A model generated the notes under the pieces. It was given only the letters and a program-made list of their open reading frames with translations. It ran no database searches and had not been told where the DNA came from. Below are positions 28,740 to 43,115 of a stretch of DNA of 64,000 nt, piece by piece. Made by a program: the position numbers and the translations under genes. Every line of letters starts with the position of its first letter. Positions within the stretch are counted from its first letter, which is position 1. This DNA comes from Thunnus maccoyii (lineage: Eukaryota; Chordata; Actinopteri; Scombriformes; Scombridae): contig NC_056535.1 in assembly GCF_910596095.1 (NCBI RefSeq), positions 8,225,501 to 8,289,500 of the forward strand, in the 5' to 3' direction.

Positions 28740-31582
28740 TTGTTTTTATCTTTATTTTGCAGTGTGAATGTGTGATAAAGATACGAAATCCCACAAAGAA
28801 GGTCCAAAGAAGAATTTATTATATTATTAATTTGACAAACAGCTGTTAAATAAGGAAAATTAAGTTCAATACCAGCATTAGAGGAGGAACATGAAGGTGA
28901 AAGTTGGTTACAGAAGTGGTTATAGTAGAATATGAAACGCAGACATGATTCTTCTCTCTGTTTGATGGTCATACAGCGTTAGAAAGAGATCAAGACGTGT
29001 GAATTTTTTAACACGACCATAAGAGATTTTCACACTATTCAACGCAAACACAAATAAAAAAAAATAAAAAAAATATGGGTTGTTTTTAAAAATGAATGTT
29101 AACTTTATACCATAAATATTATCCACCGTCAGCATGTCTAAAAGATAATTGTTGCTGTTAATCCTGCTGAAGTAAGATACAATCATTTAGAAGTCTGAGT
29201 GGTTTTGAATGAGTCTTTAAAGGCGTCATCTACGTGCACGTGACTGTGTGTTTAAGAGTGATTGCAAAATGTGTCTAATATCATCCTCATCATGCCAAAC
29301 ATTACATAAATCTACAGCTGATAAAGTCAAAATATCAGGGGTCGAAAATGAAAAACAAATACGAGTGTTATATTAAACATTATGCAGCATGTTCTTAGCC
29401 AAGAGGGTAAGGTTTCATCATTTTTCTAGATAAAGTAATGAGTGAATGAAATCTAAGGCTTACTAGATCACTACATAAAGATCACTCTCAGAAATTCTGA
29501 TCAAAAAGCTACTGAAGTCAGGGTTCAGAGATTGTTTATATAACTGCTCCGAAGAGGGCTCACAACATTCATGTTTTTATAGCAACAGCTTCACTGACCT
29601 CCACGGTGGATGAATGGAGTGATTCAGATCAATGATAACACACGATCAGTACTCAGAACGTAACACCACGGCAGAAGTACCCTGTGTTCAAATCACATCA
29701 TGTTATCAAGAATAACAGCAATCATCTCGGGCATCCAGCAAAGAAACTGAGAGTCTGTAAGAGAGAAGCACTTGTAAAGTGCACTTGCATTAACTCCACT
29801 GCAAAGCACAAAAGATGAACTAATTTAAAGTATGTGCACAACCATCAAGAGATTTAAGACATGCTGAATGATTGCAAAAGCTAGAAAAAAAAAAAAGGAA
29901 ACATTTCTGGTTAATCAGCTTTAAAGCAAATAAAAGGCTTTCAAAGTGTAAAGGAGGTGTGTGTTTGCATCCCAAAGGCGGCATAGCATTAGTAACTCAT
30001 GGCATCAGGGGCCAACTGTAGAAATGCCCTTATACATTCACATGAACATGTGTTATGATTCATGACATGCTGGGAGTAAAACTGTACACTACACTTGCCA
30101 TTCCAAGTGGTTTGATCTGTACGATGTCAGGATAAAATATGAGGTAGCTCATTCATTTGTACTTATCTCGGGTTGGGTCTGTTTAATTTGAGACACCAGA
30201 TATCTGTTCAGCTCGCCATCCTCCATTTACACAAAACAGCTGCACATATTCGGGCTGCGGACACCATGTCGACACAGCCGTGCAGCTACAGATCAAGTGG
30301 TACCATGCAAAAAGAGCCATCACACAGAAAGATTGTCATTCTCAGTTTGTAGTCAGAAACTGATTTTGAGAAATAGCACAGACAAGAGAAAGTTGTAGAC
30401 TTTCAATCCAGTGATGATTTTGGGCTGAAGGCTAATTGACATAAAACAAACTTTGTGTGGAGTGGAACAATGAAAGTGGTATCTTAACATTAGCACCTGC
30501 ATAGTTTATTCTCTTCCCAAAGCATCTCTCACAACATGGATACAAATTCTGTTACAAAATGAAGATGTTTTTTTTGTTTTTTTTTTAAACAAATGTGTTA
30601 AAATAGAATAAACAATAAAAACAATTTAATCTGTGCAATGTTTTATTCTACAGTTTTATCCAGAGCTAAAAGCCATTGTTTTCAACAAGACAAAAATGAA
30701 TCGACAAAAATAACCGGAAAAAAGAAACGGGTCCCTGGGTGAAGCTTCTGAAGCCACGACAGAGTGGATGGTTGTAGGTGCGAGGAGCCCCGAAAAGATT
30801 TGTGAAACATGTCAACCGGCCCACAAGCTACCTAAATGTGCTGAGTAGAGCCAGAAAGCACCGATCAACAACAGCCACCTAATAAAGTAGACCCACAGAT
30901 AGACTAAATGAAAATGCTGTTCACTAAGAAGACCCCTGCAAATACTCCAACATCAGCGGTTTCTCACCACAGGTCAGGCAGTGGAGTGGCAGAGAGTCGA
31001 CAGCGAGCGTGTAGGTAGTGGGACAGTGAGGGCAGTGACTCCTGGCAGCCCTGTGACGCACCACTGACCTGCACATCTGGGTGATAGCTCAATCTGTGGC
31101 CATTTCCAAACCAAGTCCACGTGAAAAGAATCCTTTTCCTAACATATAATTTGTTGAATCATACATATTTTTTTCATAGAATTTTGTATAGGTTATATAA
31201 AAGGCTCTATTTGAATTTCACCTAAAGCAAACAACCAATGCAGGTGTCATTTCCCGAGGTCCTTTAATTGTCTGTTTTTTAGAACGTGTGGGCAATCTGG
31301 GGTGAGCATACAGGTTTCCTCCCCCTCTTCCTCTGAAGGAGAGGACGGTTACTTAGTGAGACGACAACAGCCGGGCAAATTACGCCCCCTCCCCATCTGT
31401 GGTGATGGCCTCCATGCGAAGGTGCAGACAGCAGACAGGCGAGTCTTTACATCCAGAAACGCAGTCATTTAAACGCCTGGATGGCTCGGCTCAGTGGAGT
31501 CCTCACCAGCTTCAGGTGTCCATGCTCCCTGTGACCCTCTGCCCTGCCCCATCCCCAGCGCACTGAGTGCACACCCTGAGGG
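28740..31582 (-). other. Convergent intergenic region / probable trpc4ap 3' untranslated region
   Basis: No coding frame is visible. On the minus strand two AATAAA signals could end the trpc4ap transcript: one at 30642-30647 (3' UTR of about 0.94 kb) and one at 28815-28820 (about 2.77 kb), the latter only about 100 bp from the myh7b signal. Which is used cannot be told from sequence. Confidence 0.5.
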
Positions 31583-34500
31583 TCAATCTTCCAGCAGGTC
31601 TCTGTCCAGATCCATGAAGGGCTCATCAATGTAGCTCGCTATGGCACACAGAGAAGTCCTGTCTGAGCCCAGCAGCACTGACACCGTCTCCTTCCAGTAG
31701 CTGAAGGGGATACAGGAGCTCTGAGAGGAGGGAAACCACAATTAGACTTCTAAACCTCATTTACTGCTTTTTATTGACAAGTTGTCTTTGTTAGCTCACT
31801 TACCACAGTATCTGATGAGCTACGAGCTTGTGTGTTGGATCAGTACTAACTCTCACATGTAACTATTGCTACAAACAACAAAATGTTTGGGGTTGTGTAT
31901 ATACTTGTCAAAACATTATAAAACATTGATATTTTTGGTCACTTGGGGGCAGTGGAACAAGCAAAAAGTTGTTACAGCTAACAGGTTAGCAAACAGTTGC
32001 CTATTTACACATCCAGCAGACACACAGATACATTAACATGAATTTGAAGTCACATTTCTTTCTACTTGGTGACTAAGTCTAATATTCACTCTCCTTTAAG
32101 CTCTGTTTGGGTATTCACCAAATTCTAAGAAAAACTTCTGGCTCTTTAGTGGTAAATTCTCCACTATGTTCACCAGCTAGTCACCAGCTTTGTCCGTCTA
32201 GCCTTTGATGCTGGGTAGGTAGCGCACAGTGGATTTAGCAGAACTTTTTCCAATAACAGCTGCCTGCTGCAGATACAAGCAACACTGATGAGCATGAAGA
32301 ACAAAAAGTAACAACAACAAAACAATAAAAATAAAGTTAAAAACTATAAAACCGAACTAATGAGCGAAAAATGCCAAAATGCTGTGTAGAGCTACAGAGT
32401 TGGTCATCACTTGTTTTCACTACCAGTGAGCCGTTTCACGTTAGTCAATTAGCTCTTTAAAAAAAAAAAAAAAATACTGATTAATGTATCTTTAATGAAA
32501 GGTTAAGAAGTGCAAAGTATGAAACGGTCACCAGTGGGGGATGTGCATTACCTTACCTGACAGCCAGTCACTAGCTTACACTAATATCATCCATCAGTTT
32601 TATTAAAGTAAGACAAATATATAATAATTGTGTAATAATATACTGTGTCACATTAATTATTCATAAATTAACAGTGTCATTACTTGTATTGCTGAATTGT
32701 ATTACTACAATTGAACTATTACTATATATATTGCCTTTTTTTCCCTCCATCACCACCGTCTTTACACACTTGCTTCTGCTTGCTGTCGCTGTAAGAATGG
32801 AGCTTTTAGAAGATACTTGTGACTCTTGCTGCATTTTTAAAATAATGTGTCTCTTGGATTTTTCAAATTTTATTTGAACTAATGCTGCTGTCTAAACCAG
32901 TTGTACAAGCTTGTGTTCAACACGTCACTGTGACGCAGCAGTCAAAACACTTAAAGCCTTTGTATTTCCCAGCATGCATAAATGTGATTTCCTTGTCAGG
33001 ATGCTTTGAAAGTGTGACAGGAAAGCGACTGAAGGTAAACAGTCAGGCACTGAGAGGGAACCCTCACGTCGTGCTGCTGACTTGCAACTTGTGTGATGCA
33101 GCTGGTGTAGACTTTGGGTAAATGAAAACATTCACTGATGTTTCAGGTGCGTACAGGGAAGAGTGAGAGCAACTCACGTTCTCCAGACAGGTGCTGTCTT
33201 TGTCCTTGTTGAGGTAGTGACGCTGCCAGAAGCGCAGTAGGTTGTGGAAGTTGTTGAGCAGGCAGCCCGGGTACTTCTCAGCATACTCCTTCTCACGCAA
33301 GGCGTTGAGATAGAAGGGCAGTTTAGCCTTTCTTCTGGCCAGCATCAAGATGACCAAACTGGTGTTTAAACAGCTCACATTCTCCTGAAGGAAGGGGATG
33401 GATAGATGCAGAAAGGAATAAGATTGATGAGTAATTCAACATTTTTTATCATGATTCTAACAAATAAAAAAAATCATTTAAATGTAAATTATAGCTGATA
33501 CTACTTTAAGTTCACATCAAGACAGACCCTAATTTATTAAATTCGTTAGTCAGACCTGTGTGAGCGTCTGTACGTTGATGATGTTGATCAGTCGGAAAAG
33601 GAAGGAGAGCCTGTTCTCAACTCTGGCCATGTAGGACAGCAGACAGCACTCAGACAGCACCTCCACCACTGTTGAGAAAATACCAAAATCAATGCTGAAA
33701 GACCTCATATCATATCATAGCATCATGGAACAGCACTTCAATTCATTTGAACAGATTTAAACTTTTTTTCTATTCTCGGGGGTTTCTCTGTGTGGACAGC
33801 AAATACAAAACAATCTGAAAACACTCAGATGCAGTTCATCAATAATGTGAGTCACTGTTTCATGAATGCTATGAGCAATATGAGCAACTTTTGACAAAAT
33901 GTATTGCTTAACTTTCCTTTTAATCACAAAGTTCTTCAGGACTTTACAAAACAAGAATAAACATGGGACAAAAACCCAACATCTACATCCACAATCAATT
34001 ACAAATGATGTGTTGATATTTAATTAAAATCTACTTCAAATGTTCTCTAATGAACTGCTTAAAATGTGTAAAAAAAATTCCATTCCTGTTCACCTTTGAC
34101 ATCTTCAGTTTGGCTCTCAAAGCGGTCCAATGACAGAACAATGCAGCGCACCAGCATGTTAGAGTCCACCAGAGAGCTGTTGATCTGCGTCAGGAAGGTC
34201 TGAAACTGTGATGAGAAATCATGCTGTACATTACACACACTTGTTCACACACTACATAAGTTGACAGATAGCTGTAAAATGTTATTTTGTTAGGCCCAGA
34301 TATACAACATTTTTTTAATTTAAAAAGGGTATACAGGGTGCACAAGTACTGTATACCTTCTCTGGAGTGTTGACGTATTTGTTGAATCTTTTGAAGGCAT
34401 CAATGTTGAACTTCATGAGCTCTCCAAGCAGATCAAAGTAGCTCTGCAGGACATCTCTGGATGTACAGCCACTATCTATGATGCAGAACAGGATGTGCTG

Positions 34501-37500
34501 TCGAGGGAAGAAAGGAGAAATTGAGCCATTCATTCAAAGTGGACTGTCGTCATGGAGGATATAAAAACTATCTGTTGTGGGTTTTACTATTGATTTTACC
34601 TCTAGTAGTCCCCTCTTCAGAAGGAACATTTGGTCTGCATAGGAGGTGGCTCCTCTGAGAAAACTTTCCACTGCCCTCGCCTGCCAGAATCTACATATAC
34701 GTCAGAAAGAGTCAGCAAAGCCATGAAAAGCAGAACTAGACGAATCTTGCGAAATCTTTTCAAAAACAGTTGAGAGCCTGCTGCTCTAATATGTGGATGT
34801 TTGACTTCCTTCAGGAAGCCTGACACCTAAAAGATCACCATCTTGGCCTACATGAAACTGACCTAAAGGACGAGTCTGGAGGCTCCCTCTTCATGACAGT
34901 GAGGAGGCGCGTGAGGAGGCCCTTCTTCCCGTCACACACTAAGCTTCTGTCTGTGTTGACCAGAGCTTCTACCTCGGGGATGTTAGCCTTCATGGATATG
35001 GCACTCAGTTCATTCAGCTCCTGGCTATTCAACAGGAGGTACTTGTTCCTGAAAGACAGGAAACACGTTTTAAAAAAAACAAACATAACATAAAAAGGAC
35101 AAGTCAGATCCATGGTAAGTGAATTAAGAGTTGCTTACTCATGGTGATCACTGAAACTCTGGAGTAACCGCAAGAACTGGATTTTGAAAGATATTTCCTG
35201 CATAATAAGAGAAAAACAGAGAGTTAACAGTTATGTTTAATTTGAAAAAGTTTCATTTAACTGCCCAAAGTCAGTTTCCAAGAGTGTTGTGTCAAAAGTT
35301 CATACTGGACTACAGTCGCAGTTCTCGTTCTGGCCGTGCACCACATGATTTGAAGCAGTGTATTTCCTCCAGATCAGCTTGTCAAACAGGTTATTGAGTC
35401 CCGGGATGAGACGGAACTCAGCCAGCATCTTGTGAACCTGTGCGGAGACACAATACAGGCGTCGGTAAAACAGCCCTGCAAGAATAAATCCCAAGCAATG
35501 AAGACATCTGTGCTGTGAAGTACCTGGTTCCTCTGTCGCCCCATGAGAAGGACACACAGCACATAGAGCACTTCCACTTTATACATGATCTCATGGACGA
35601 TCTTCATAGACTGGGGCAGTCGATGTCTCAGAGGGCTGGTGGCCAGGGAACTCTCATCTGATGATTCTGAAGGTGCAGAATAAAAATAGTTTTAAGTAAA
35701 AAGTTCTTAGGATTTAAGCAGCATGAGGAACTAGCAGCACAGGAAACTGTTGTCTCACCTGTACTGCTTTGTTCAGCCTCCTCAGTCGCCATCTGCATGA
35801 GGGCGTCCAGCACCAGAGCGTTGTCCAACCATGTGTACCAGTCCTCCAGCTCCTGCAGGAAGTTAGCTCCTGTGGCCTCAGACACCTTTCTGGTGGCCAG
35901 TTTACACAGCCGCTCAATAAAGCCCGGGATGTTCAGCAGGGTTACTGTTGGAAAATGCAGTGTGACAGTTCACTTTACTGATCCGTTCTTTTGCAATGGA
36001 ACAGCAAACATTATGTAGTACACTTGAGCTCTGTACTGTGAAGGCAGCGTACCCTGGTTGACCTCCGCCCGCGATGGGCTGGCATTACGTTTCTGCTGGG
36101 CATTTTTTGCCAACAGAGTGTGCTTGTCATCATTTCCTACATCAGGTTCTGAGATGGTGACAGACAGGATGCGGCAGAAGTTGGCCAGCTGTTGTTGGTC
36201 GAAGCTCTGAACCAGACCTGACAGGTTGGGGATGCCCTCTAAGTGGATCATCTCCTTAAAAAAACAACACATGGATTGTTACCAAACTGAAAGTAAATAG
36301 AAGGTGATGTTTAGATTCATTTTTAAATAATCTCAAGATTACGTCCTTGGGCCCAGCACATACTTCATACAAGGTATGCCTACGCCAATGCAAGCATGTG
36401 AGATACACAAGTTTTCTGCGTTGATAAAGCAGCTAACACATGTTCATCAGCATCTCTGGGGCCAGTGTGGTTATTAAGCATTAATCCACACGGGAGAAGA
36501 ACAGTCACTGTAATGCTAGAGCCCTTAAAAATGGTCACAGAGAAGGAAATGTTCGTTTTTGTGCACTAAATTCTCCACAGCTGCAGTAAGAGTTTTTCAA
36601 AAAGAAAGCAGAATGTAAGATCCAGGATATTTTAGACTTTCCAATGTACAAAAACATTTACAGGATGGATAGGAAATGTCTTTGCTAGTTTCACTTTCAG
36701 CAAGGTTTTATCCTCATTTAGTGTCCCTTCCTGTAAAGCATAATTATGTGAAGGAGATCTTCACATCACATGACAAATTTTTAATTTCACATTTTTTCAA
36801 TGCAAGTCTTTGAAGAATGTTCGCTGCCCTTTGCTTTGCGTAATGCATACCTTATGAAGAATGCAACTTGCCTTAAAGAAGAATAGTACTTATTGTTATA
36901 CTTGTCATGGTGCTGCAGTGGTTATATCATATATGTAGCCATTTAAAATTAATTTAAAATGTCATCTGTCATAGCACCACTGCAAATGATACACACATGC
37001 TGTGCATAGCAGTAATCAGACTGTAATTATACACACAATGCCATCATGTTGTGATAAAAAGTGGGGAGGTGGTCTTCACCTGGAAATATCTTTTCTAAAT
37101 AACAAAATATTATCTGTCATAATTACTAAAAAGAAGAGGATGTCATTTTGTCAAACTGGTCCAATTAAGATGACCCGAACCAGAAATACGACAAAACACA
37201 AAGCAGCTAAATTTGTGCAATCTCCATGTAGCTCTCATGTGCAGAGAATGAAGTTGAACTGAGCAACTTTCACCTTTGAGAAGGTGCACAAGCAACAACT
37301 GGATTGTCAGCAAACCTTCCACAGATAAACATCACAAAACCTTAAAGGAGTAGCATAATTTAAACATTTAAAAAATTTAAAACACCTCAAAAATCACAAA
37401 AATAACCGTGTCGGTGTTCAAGAGAACATAAGAAGAAAGCAAAAGGACATTGTTTGCCGATCAATCTGTTAAGATTACAATTTTTTCATGATACAGAGCA

Positions 37501-40500
37501 AAGCAAAGACAGTGACGCATTTTAAAAAGTTAAAGAATAATGAGAGAAATTGAATCTTAGCACAGCATGATTCTAAAACGAAGGCATGAGTGTAACATTA
37601 AGGTGTTAGCAGCTCTGCCAGGCACAAATATTCTGGCATTAGAGATGTCTGTACATGGACACCAGAGCCGGCAGATAATAACATAAATTAATGTGCAAAG
37701 CAGAAGTTAAAAGGTTTTGTATTTTTACAAAACAAAAACAAAAAAAAAAAATCAGATTAGTAATCAGTTTGGCTATTTTTTTTTTTTACACTTTTCACTT
37801 TTTAAGGCAAACACCGGCTTGCCAAATGTGTCACACTCTAGTCACTTCAAAGTCATTTCATTGGCCTTTTAACTCTGGAGTAAACATGGCCATAAACAGA
37901 GTTTACATGCTTCTGCTGAGGATTTAATCCATGTTTAACTCTGACCTTTTTGACTCCAAGAATATCTTCAATTAGAGTAGCAGTCTGTAGGAAGGTCTTC
38001 TTGTTTGTCATCAGGGTGAAGAGAAACAAAACAAAGTCATCCCTCGCTGCCAGGCTCTTTGTGACCCCCTCCGTCTGTCAATTAAAAGGAAGACATTTGC
38101 AAGTAAATTAAATCACATCTGTTTTGAGACAATCTAACAGCACAAACCTGCAAGGAAAATACATTTAGTTATGTACTAAACTGAAGCAAGGTATGATGCA
38201 CCTCTGACATTTCTGTGGTACGTAAAATATGTAATAGGATACTTACACATATACAACAGTTGTAGAGAACACTAAGGCTGTCCTTGACCAAGTCATCATT
38301 CACTGTTGTAACAGAAACAGACATTAGTTTAATTATGAGAACGTTTCATGAAATTCAAGTCAATTATCATGTAAACATGTTTTAAATCCCCAATAAAAGG
38401 AAAGAAATGTGCACAGATGTGATGTCAATCCTTCTTACTTTTGGGTTTTTTCTTCTGCATAGTTAGTGTGGGTCTCATCAAGATCTCCACAAGCAGCTTC
38501 AGGGAAACAGGAAAATGAGTATTCAGTGCTGTGAGCCAATACTGTTTTTATTTCAACACTGTCTCAGTATGAGCTGTACTGCATACGAGAACTGACTCTC
38601 CAGAGGTAACAAGCTTCATTGTCTGAGTCCAATTATAACAGATCATGGAGTACTAAGAATGTCAAACTTACATCAACTCCACCAAAGAGGTCAAAGGTGT
38701 ACGTGTTGGGGAAGGTGGATTCCTGAGCGGTCTTCCTGTCCTCTGTGACAAAAGACATGGCCTCCATGGAGAGCTGGGATGATAACACCTGACAAAAAGA
38801 GAGCCCGCATGTACTTTACATCACCCAGGCTCCACAAGTGAACCATTCAGCGACACGTGACTGAAAACAGTGATGCCACAGGCTCATTGTTGGATGGACT
38901 GGTGCTGTGTGGTTACCTTAAGAAGGCTGTGGGCATGAGAGAGGTCACTGTTGGGATGGCTGCTCTCGTAGAGCTTCTGCAGCAGAGTAGGGATGCCATT
39001 CCACTTGGCTCGTTTATCTCTCTCCTGGAGCAGGCCTCCTGGGAGCTGCAACACACAATCAGAGGTAAGCCGAATTAGTACAATACACACTGAAAAATTT
39101 ATATTTTGCATCAGGAGTTCAGACTGGTTTTAAAGGTCTAGTTTTTGCCTGTATGCGCTGTAGTCAGGCTGAAATCTGCAGGACAATTCATACCAGATTT
39201 AGGCCTAAATGGCACATTTCATGTGGCGGAAACATGAACAGATAACCTTCCTTCCCAGAAAAATGGGTTTAACTTTAAACATAAAAGGCCCCAGAGGGTA
39301 GTTGGGGTTGTGAGTCATATTGGAGTTGAGCCACATCTCAGGTCAACAAAGGGAACTAAAAGCAAAGTTTTTTGTTTTTGTTCTTTTTTTATTCCAGTGG
39401 TAATGTATGTAATTCCCTATGCAGTTAGCCAAAATGCTGCTACAGGCAGCTAGTTCCACTGTTTACTTTTGTTCAGACTCACAACTTTTGAAGCGAGTCA
39501 TGTAAAAATCATGTTTATTTCTAAAGCAGTAGGAGGCTGACAGAGATTGTCTCAATAACTGTCATGCTACGCGAGGCCTCGTTCACCCAAATCTCAATCT
39601 GAATCTCCAGAATCTCAACAACGGAGCTACCTGGGTAGCTAGCGAGCTGTACCCAGTATGCCATTTGGCAGTGTAATTTTATAAATGTACAATTATTAGT
39701 GTTACAAATTGTTTATGTGTCACACATTGTTGTGTTAAAGAGAGTTAGTTGTGAATTATTAATTGTTGTATAAAGTTATAACTGTTAGTAAGAAGGTTAT
39801 GCAGTTAATAGGGGTCCCCTCTCAATATACTCTACACAGCTCCCCCTGACTGTAGCACTCTTCACTGTGATTATATATTTCGCCACCTATTGAAAAGTTG
39901 CAGCAATTATTTCAGCTATGAACTGGTATGGCAGTATATGAAAAATTCATATTGTATGGGAAATTAAAACTGGTATACCAGATGAGTCAGTATACTGCCC
40001 AGCACTATGTGTACATAATTTAAAACATACAGTGCACCATGTTCGAATGGCGGGACAGAGACAGGGTGATGGGATGGGAGAAAATAGTTTCCTTTCAGAT
40101 AAAGTATTCACTTAGCTACTTTTATACATCTACATGTGTGTATGTATATATGTTTACAGGGTATGGGTATATATCTATCATTATTATTGTTGCTTTTGCT
40201 GTATTTTTAATTTTTAACTTTAATGTAGCTTTTAGAGATATTTTGTTTGTACCTGCTGTTGGTGTCCTTTCAGTTTTTATCTATTTGTCTGCTGTTTTTG
40301 TGACTATCTATCTATAAAACCCATTGGAGTGCCTTTTAGGGATGACTGTTAAAGAAATAATAAAAATCATAATTAAGGGAAAAAAATCCCCAGCCATAAT
40401 TTCATCAATAAATCCAGATATTAATAAACATACACTTATTTCTCTCAAGGAAACAAGCTGTTTTCCAAACGGGACAGAAGAAGCGGCCTGTTTGAGGGAT

Positions 40501-41767
40501 GTTTTTGATGTTCTCTACTGCAGCTTTCATTAATGTGATGTGATGTGTCAGCAGCACTGACTTAACACCAGTGTGTTTTCAACAGTTTTCACATTGTGGC
40601 AGTTAAGTTAAACTTGTCAGATGCGACATTTTCAGTGTTATCAGGTATAGTAGAATCAGACAGAACTGCAGATACCAAGGAGCCTATAGACGATATTATA
40701 GGTTCCTTGACAGATACCAAGTCTACTTCATGAAAAAATCACTTAATGAAGTGACGCAATATTGAAGATGCACTGTATAAATGGTTTTATTAGCTTTATA
40801 ATTTAAGGCCTTAAGCTAACACTGAGTAAGTAGGTGAGATATTTGCTCGGTGGCTGTATGAGTCTAAATGTCAGGACAGGTGCGACGGTCATGGAGATTG
40901 ATCAGAGTCAAAACAGTTGACGTAGACTAACGTTAGCGTTGTATCAAAACTAACCGTACAAACAATGTTCTCCAAAGTTACAAATATCGTGCAAACGTTT
41001 ACTAGTGTAGAAATAAAAATAAACTTGTTCGCTTGTCCAAACAGCTGTTGTGTCCATTTATGGAAACGATAGTTATTGTGGTTAGTGTGTCGTTACGTAA
41101 TCGCCTGAGCTGTTCAGCTGGCTTAGCTAGCTGGCTGACATTAGCAAACGTTACTGTCATTAATTACGTGATTTAAGCACTTTCCAAAACTGACCTACGG
41201 ACTGTCTTGTAGCACCGACACCACAATACCTGATTAACACAGTGACGGCCCGTCAAACTAGCGATTCGAGGCATTTTGTGTACCGTAGTTCCCCTGGCCT
41301 GTAATGCTAAGCTAACATGGAGCTAACAACAAAAGACCCACTTGAAGCGGAGCTTGCTACATACATTTGTTGTCGTGCTACCATCATTTGGCTTGTCAGC
41401 GAGCAAATATTATTAACCAGAACTCAATGGTGTCAAAGTTTAACGTTTACATTCAATAAAATGTCCCACAATGTCGTAGCTAGCCGTAAAGCCAAAGCTG
41501 TAGGGAGCGACTACACCTTCAGTCAGGTCTCCGGGACAACGTCTTCGTTTTCAGGCAACATCCCGAGCGCAAGTCCCCGGTCTCAGGCGACCAACTTTCA
41601 GACGTCTTTACTGTCGAAACATGCGTCGTTTCTCTTACCTGTGTCCCTCGACTGAAACCCTGGCCAGTAATTTTACTGGCCGTGAACTTTGTGATGATAT
41701 TGCTACTGCAATTTCTCCGTTTTCCTCCAGTACAAGGGGACTCGGACCCCAGAAGCGTCGCCATCAT
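31583..41767 (-). CDS. trpc4ap: TRPC4-associated protein (TRUSS), CUL4-DDB1 ubiquitin-ligase substrate receptor, complete
   Basis: In mammals TRPC4AP is a DDB1-CUL4 substrate receptor that recognises C-terminal degrons with arginine at -3, and it was first described as a TNF-receptor/TRPC4 partner. Exons 5' to 3': 41639-41767, 38917-39045, 38672-38788, 38439-38496, 38247-38302, 37946-38074, 36053-36254, 35759-35944, 35524-35666, 35306-35437, 35139-35197, 34863-35048, 34600-34690, 34357-34497, 34094-34205, 33556-33668, 33178-33384, 31583-31720. All junctions are GT-AG and the sum is 2,328 nt, 775 residues (human about 797). Stretches such as SFDQQQLANFCRIL, GLNNLFDKLIWRK and SYFDLLGELMKFN are near-identical to the human protein as I recall it. 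The N-terminus (MMATLLGSES) is the least conserved part and lacks the Gly/Ala-rich start of mammals. It is helical and repeat-like, with no catalytic motif. Confidence 0.95.
39046..41638 (-). other. trpc4ap: trpc4ap intron 1
   Basis: A 2.6 kb intron between the first and second coding exons. No further exon is recognised inside. Near 39.9-40.0 kb the words ggtatacc and tatactgcccagcac recall a dispersed fish repeat, without certainty. Confidence 0.6.
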
Positions 41768-41859
41768 TTCTTCTTCCTGAACTGAAGTGCTCGGGCAGGA
41801 AGTGGAAGGCTTTGATGAATTATTGGAGGTAATTAAGCGGCATCTGCTGGCAGAGAAGC

Positions 41860-42505
41860 AGATAATGACAACAAAGTGATAAAAGTAGCTTATGATAGGG
41901 GAGAGGCAAAAATCATTCATTAGAAGAGCCATAAATAACACCAGGCAGAAGGAATGGGATACAGTCAATAAAGGGAGACATTATTAATATATTGTATAAT
42001 ATATAAATTAATATAATATACAGAAGCCAGGTCATGTTGAACAGTTTAAATGAGGATATCATAATTGCAGAGAGGAGGTGATCATTACACGATTAAGGTT
42101 CATGCAGGTTTTCATTCCACGTTACATATAATGGAGAAAAGTCAGTCCAGTCTGTGTCAGAGGTGATTCTCTGGAAGATGTACACATTATCATACACTGT
42201 AATAAATATAATCCAGAGAGGGAGATATTAAGAAAATGAGACAGAGTAGGAATGGAGTTTAAAATCATTACTGAACACAGGACAGGACTTCAGGGAAATC
42301 AGAATGGGGTTGATAGGTCATATAATACACGTAGGATTAGGAAATAGGGGTGTGATTTGTTTATTTATTTAGATTTTCTATAGACCAATCAGTATTCAGG
42401 TGATCTAATGCCATGAATCTACACACTCCGATACAGTAGATGGCGGTATGCACCTTTAAAGTTGGTCTGCGATCCGCCAATAAACACAAAGAAGAAGAGA
42501 AGCAT
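41860..42505 (+). mobile_element. 5'-truncated, decayed LINE (L1-type) 3' end
   Basis: Conceptual translation, with several stops and frame changes, resembles the tail of a fish non-LTR reverse transcriptase ORF2: fragments like NTRQKEWD, KGRHY, EEVIITRLRF and a broken Cys/His-containing segment occur in the usual order. It ends with the 3' words ggcggtatgcacc, ccgccaataaacac and aagaagaag, typical of abundant teleost L1-like copies. It lies on the plus strand, head to head with trpc4ap, beginning about 100 bp from that gene's start codon. It is inactive and described only as a relic. Confidence 0.7.
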
Positions 42506-42559
42506 CCTTTTTGTAAGAACCAAGGGCCCCCAATGATGTACACATTTTATGTTTCTGAC

Positions 42560-42563
<4 letters not shown>

Positions 42564-42604
<41 letters not shown>
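42564..42604. repeat. (CA)n microsatellite
   Basis: Pure CA run of about 41 bases followed by a short (TA)n, downstream of the LINE relic and beyond the sla2 polyadenylation signal. Confidence 0.95.
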
Positions 42605-42612
<8 letters not shown>

Positions 42613-42667
42613 AGAAAGCACAGGCCAGACACTGTTTGTGTTAACATGCTTATTTGTGTGTTGCTCA

Positions 42668-42673
42668 TTTATT
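42668..42673 (-). terminator. Candidate sla2 polyadenylation signal
   Basis: AATAAA on the minus strand, 443 bp past the sla2 stop codon. It is the first such signal downstream that I see and gives a plausible 3' UTR. Confidence 0.5.
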
Positions 42674-43115
42674 ACACAACAAACATATTTTATTGGATTC
42701 CAATTACATAACTGCACACTGCAATATAGTTCACTTAGACTATTACATTCAAACAGCATGTACATATAATTAGGTTATAATTTAAGACACATTCACAATA
42801 ATTAAATGTTTGATACCAAACAAGACCAAACAGAAAATGGTTCACTGGCTCTCCATTTTCTGCTCACATCTCCACTGTGTGCCTGTTTGGACACAAAAAA
42901 GCAGTCCACATACTGACATATCCTACAGTATGTCACAACTTTACACATTGTAGTGCCTCAGCCCTCCTGCTATCCCAGGGCGTTCCTCGAAGACCACATT
43001 GGGGCATGCAGACGACCTCTTCCACTGGATTGTCCAGACAGCAGGTGAGACAGGGCAGCATCTCGCTGCACTCTGTCAGCTTCTTTCTCCCCACACTGAA
43101 CTGAACCATCTTTCC

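Noticed and set aside
41519-41968. 149-codon minus-strand frame starting upstream of trpc4ap
   Set aside because: The real exon 1 is inside it, but the extra N-terminal part runs into the LINE relic and does not resemble the family. The start at 41767 was preferred.
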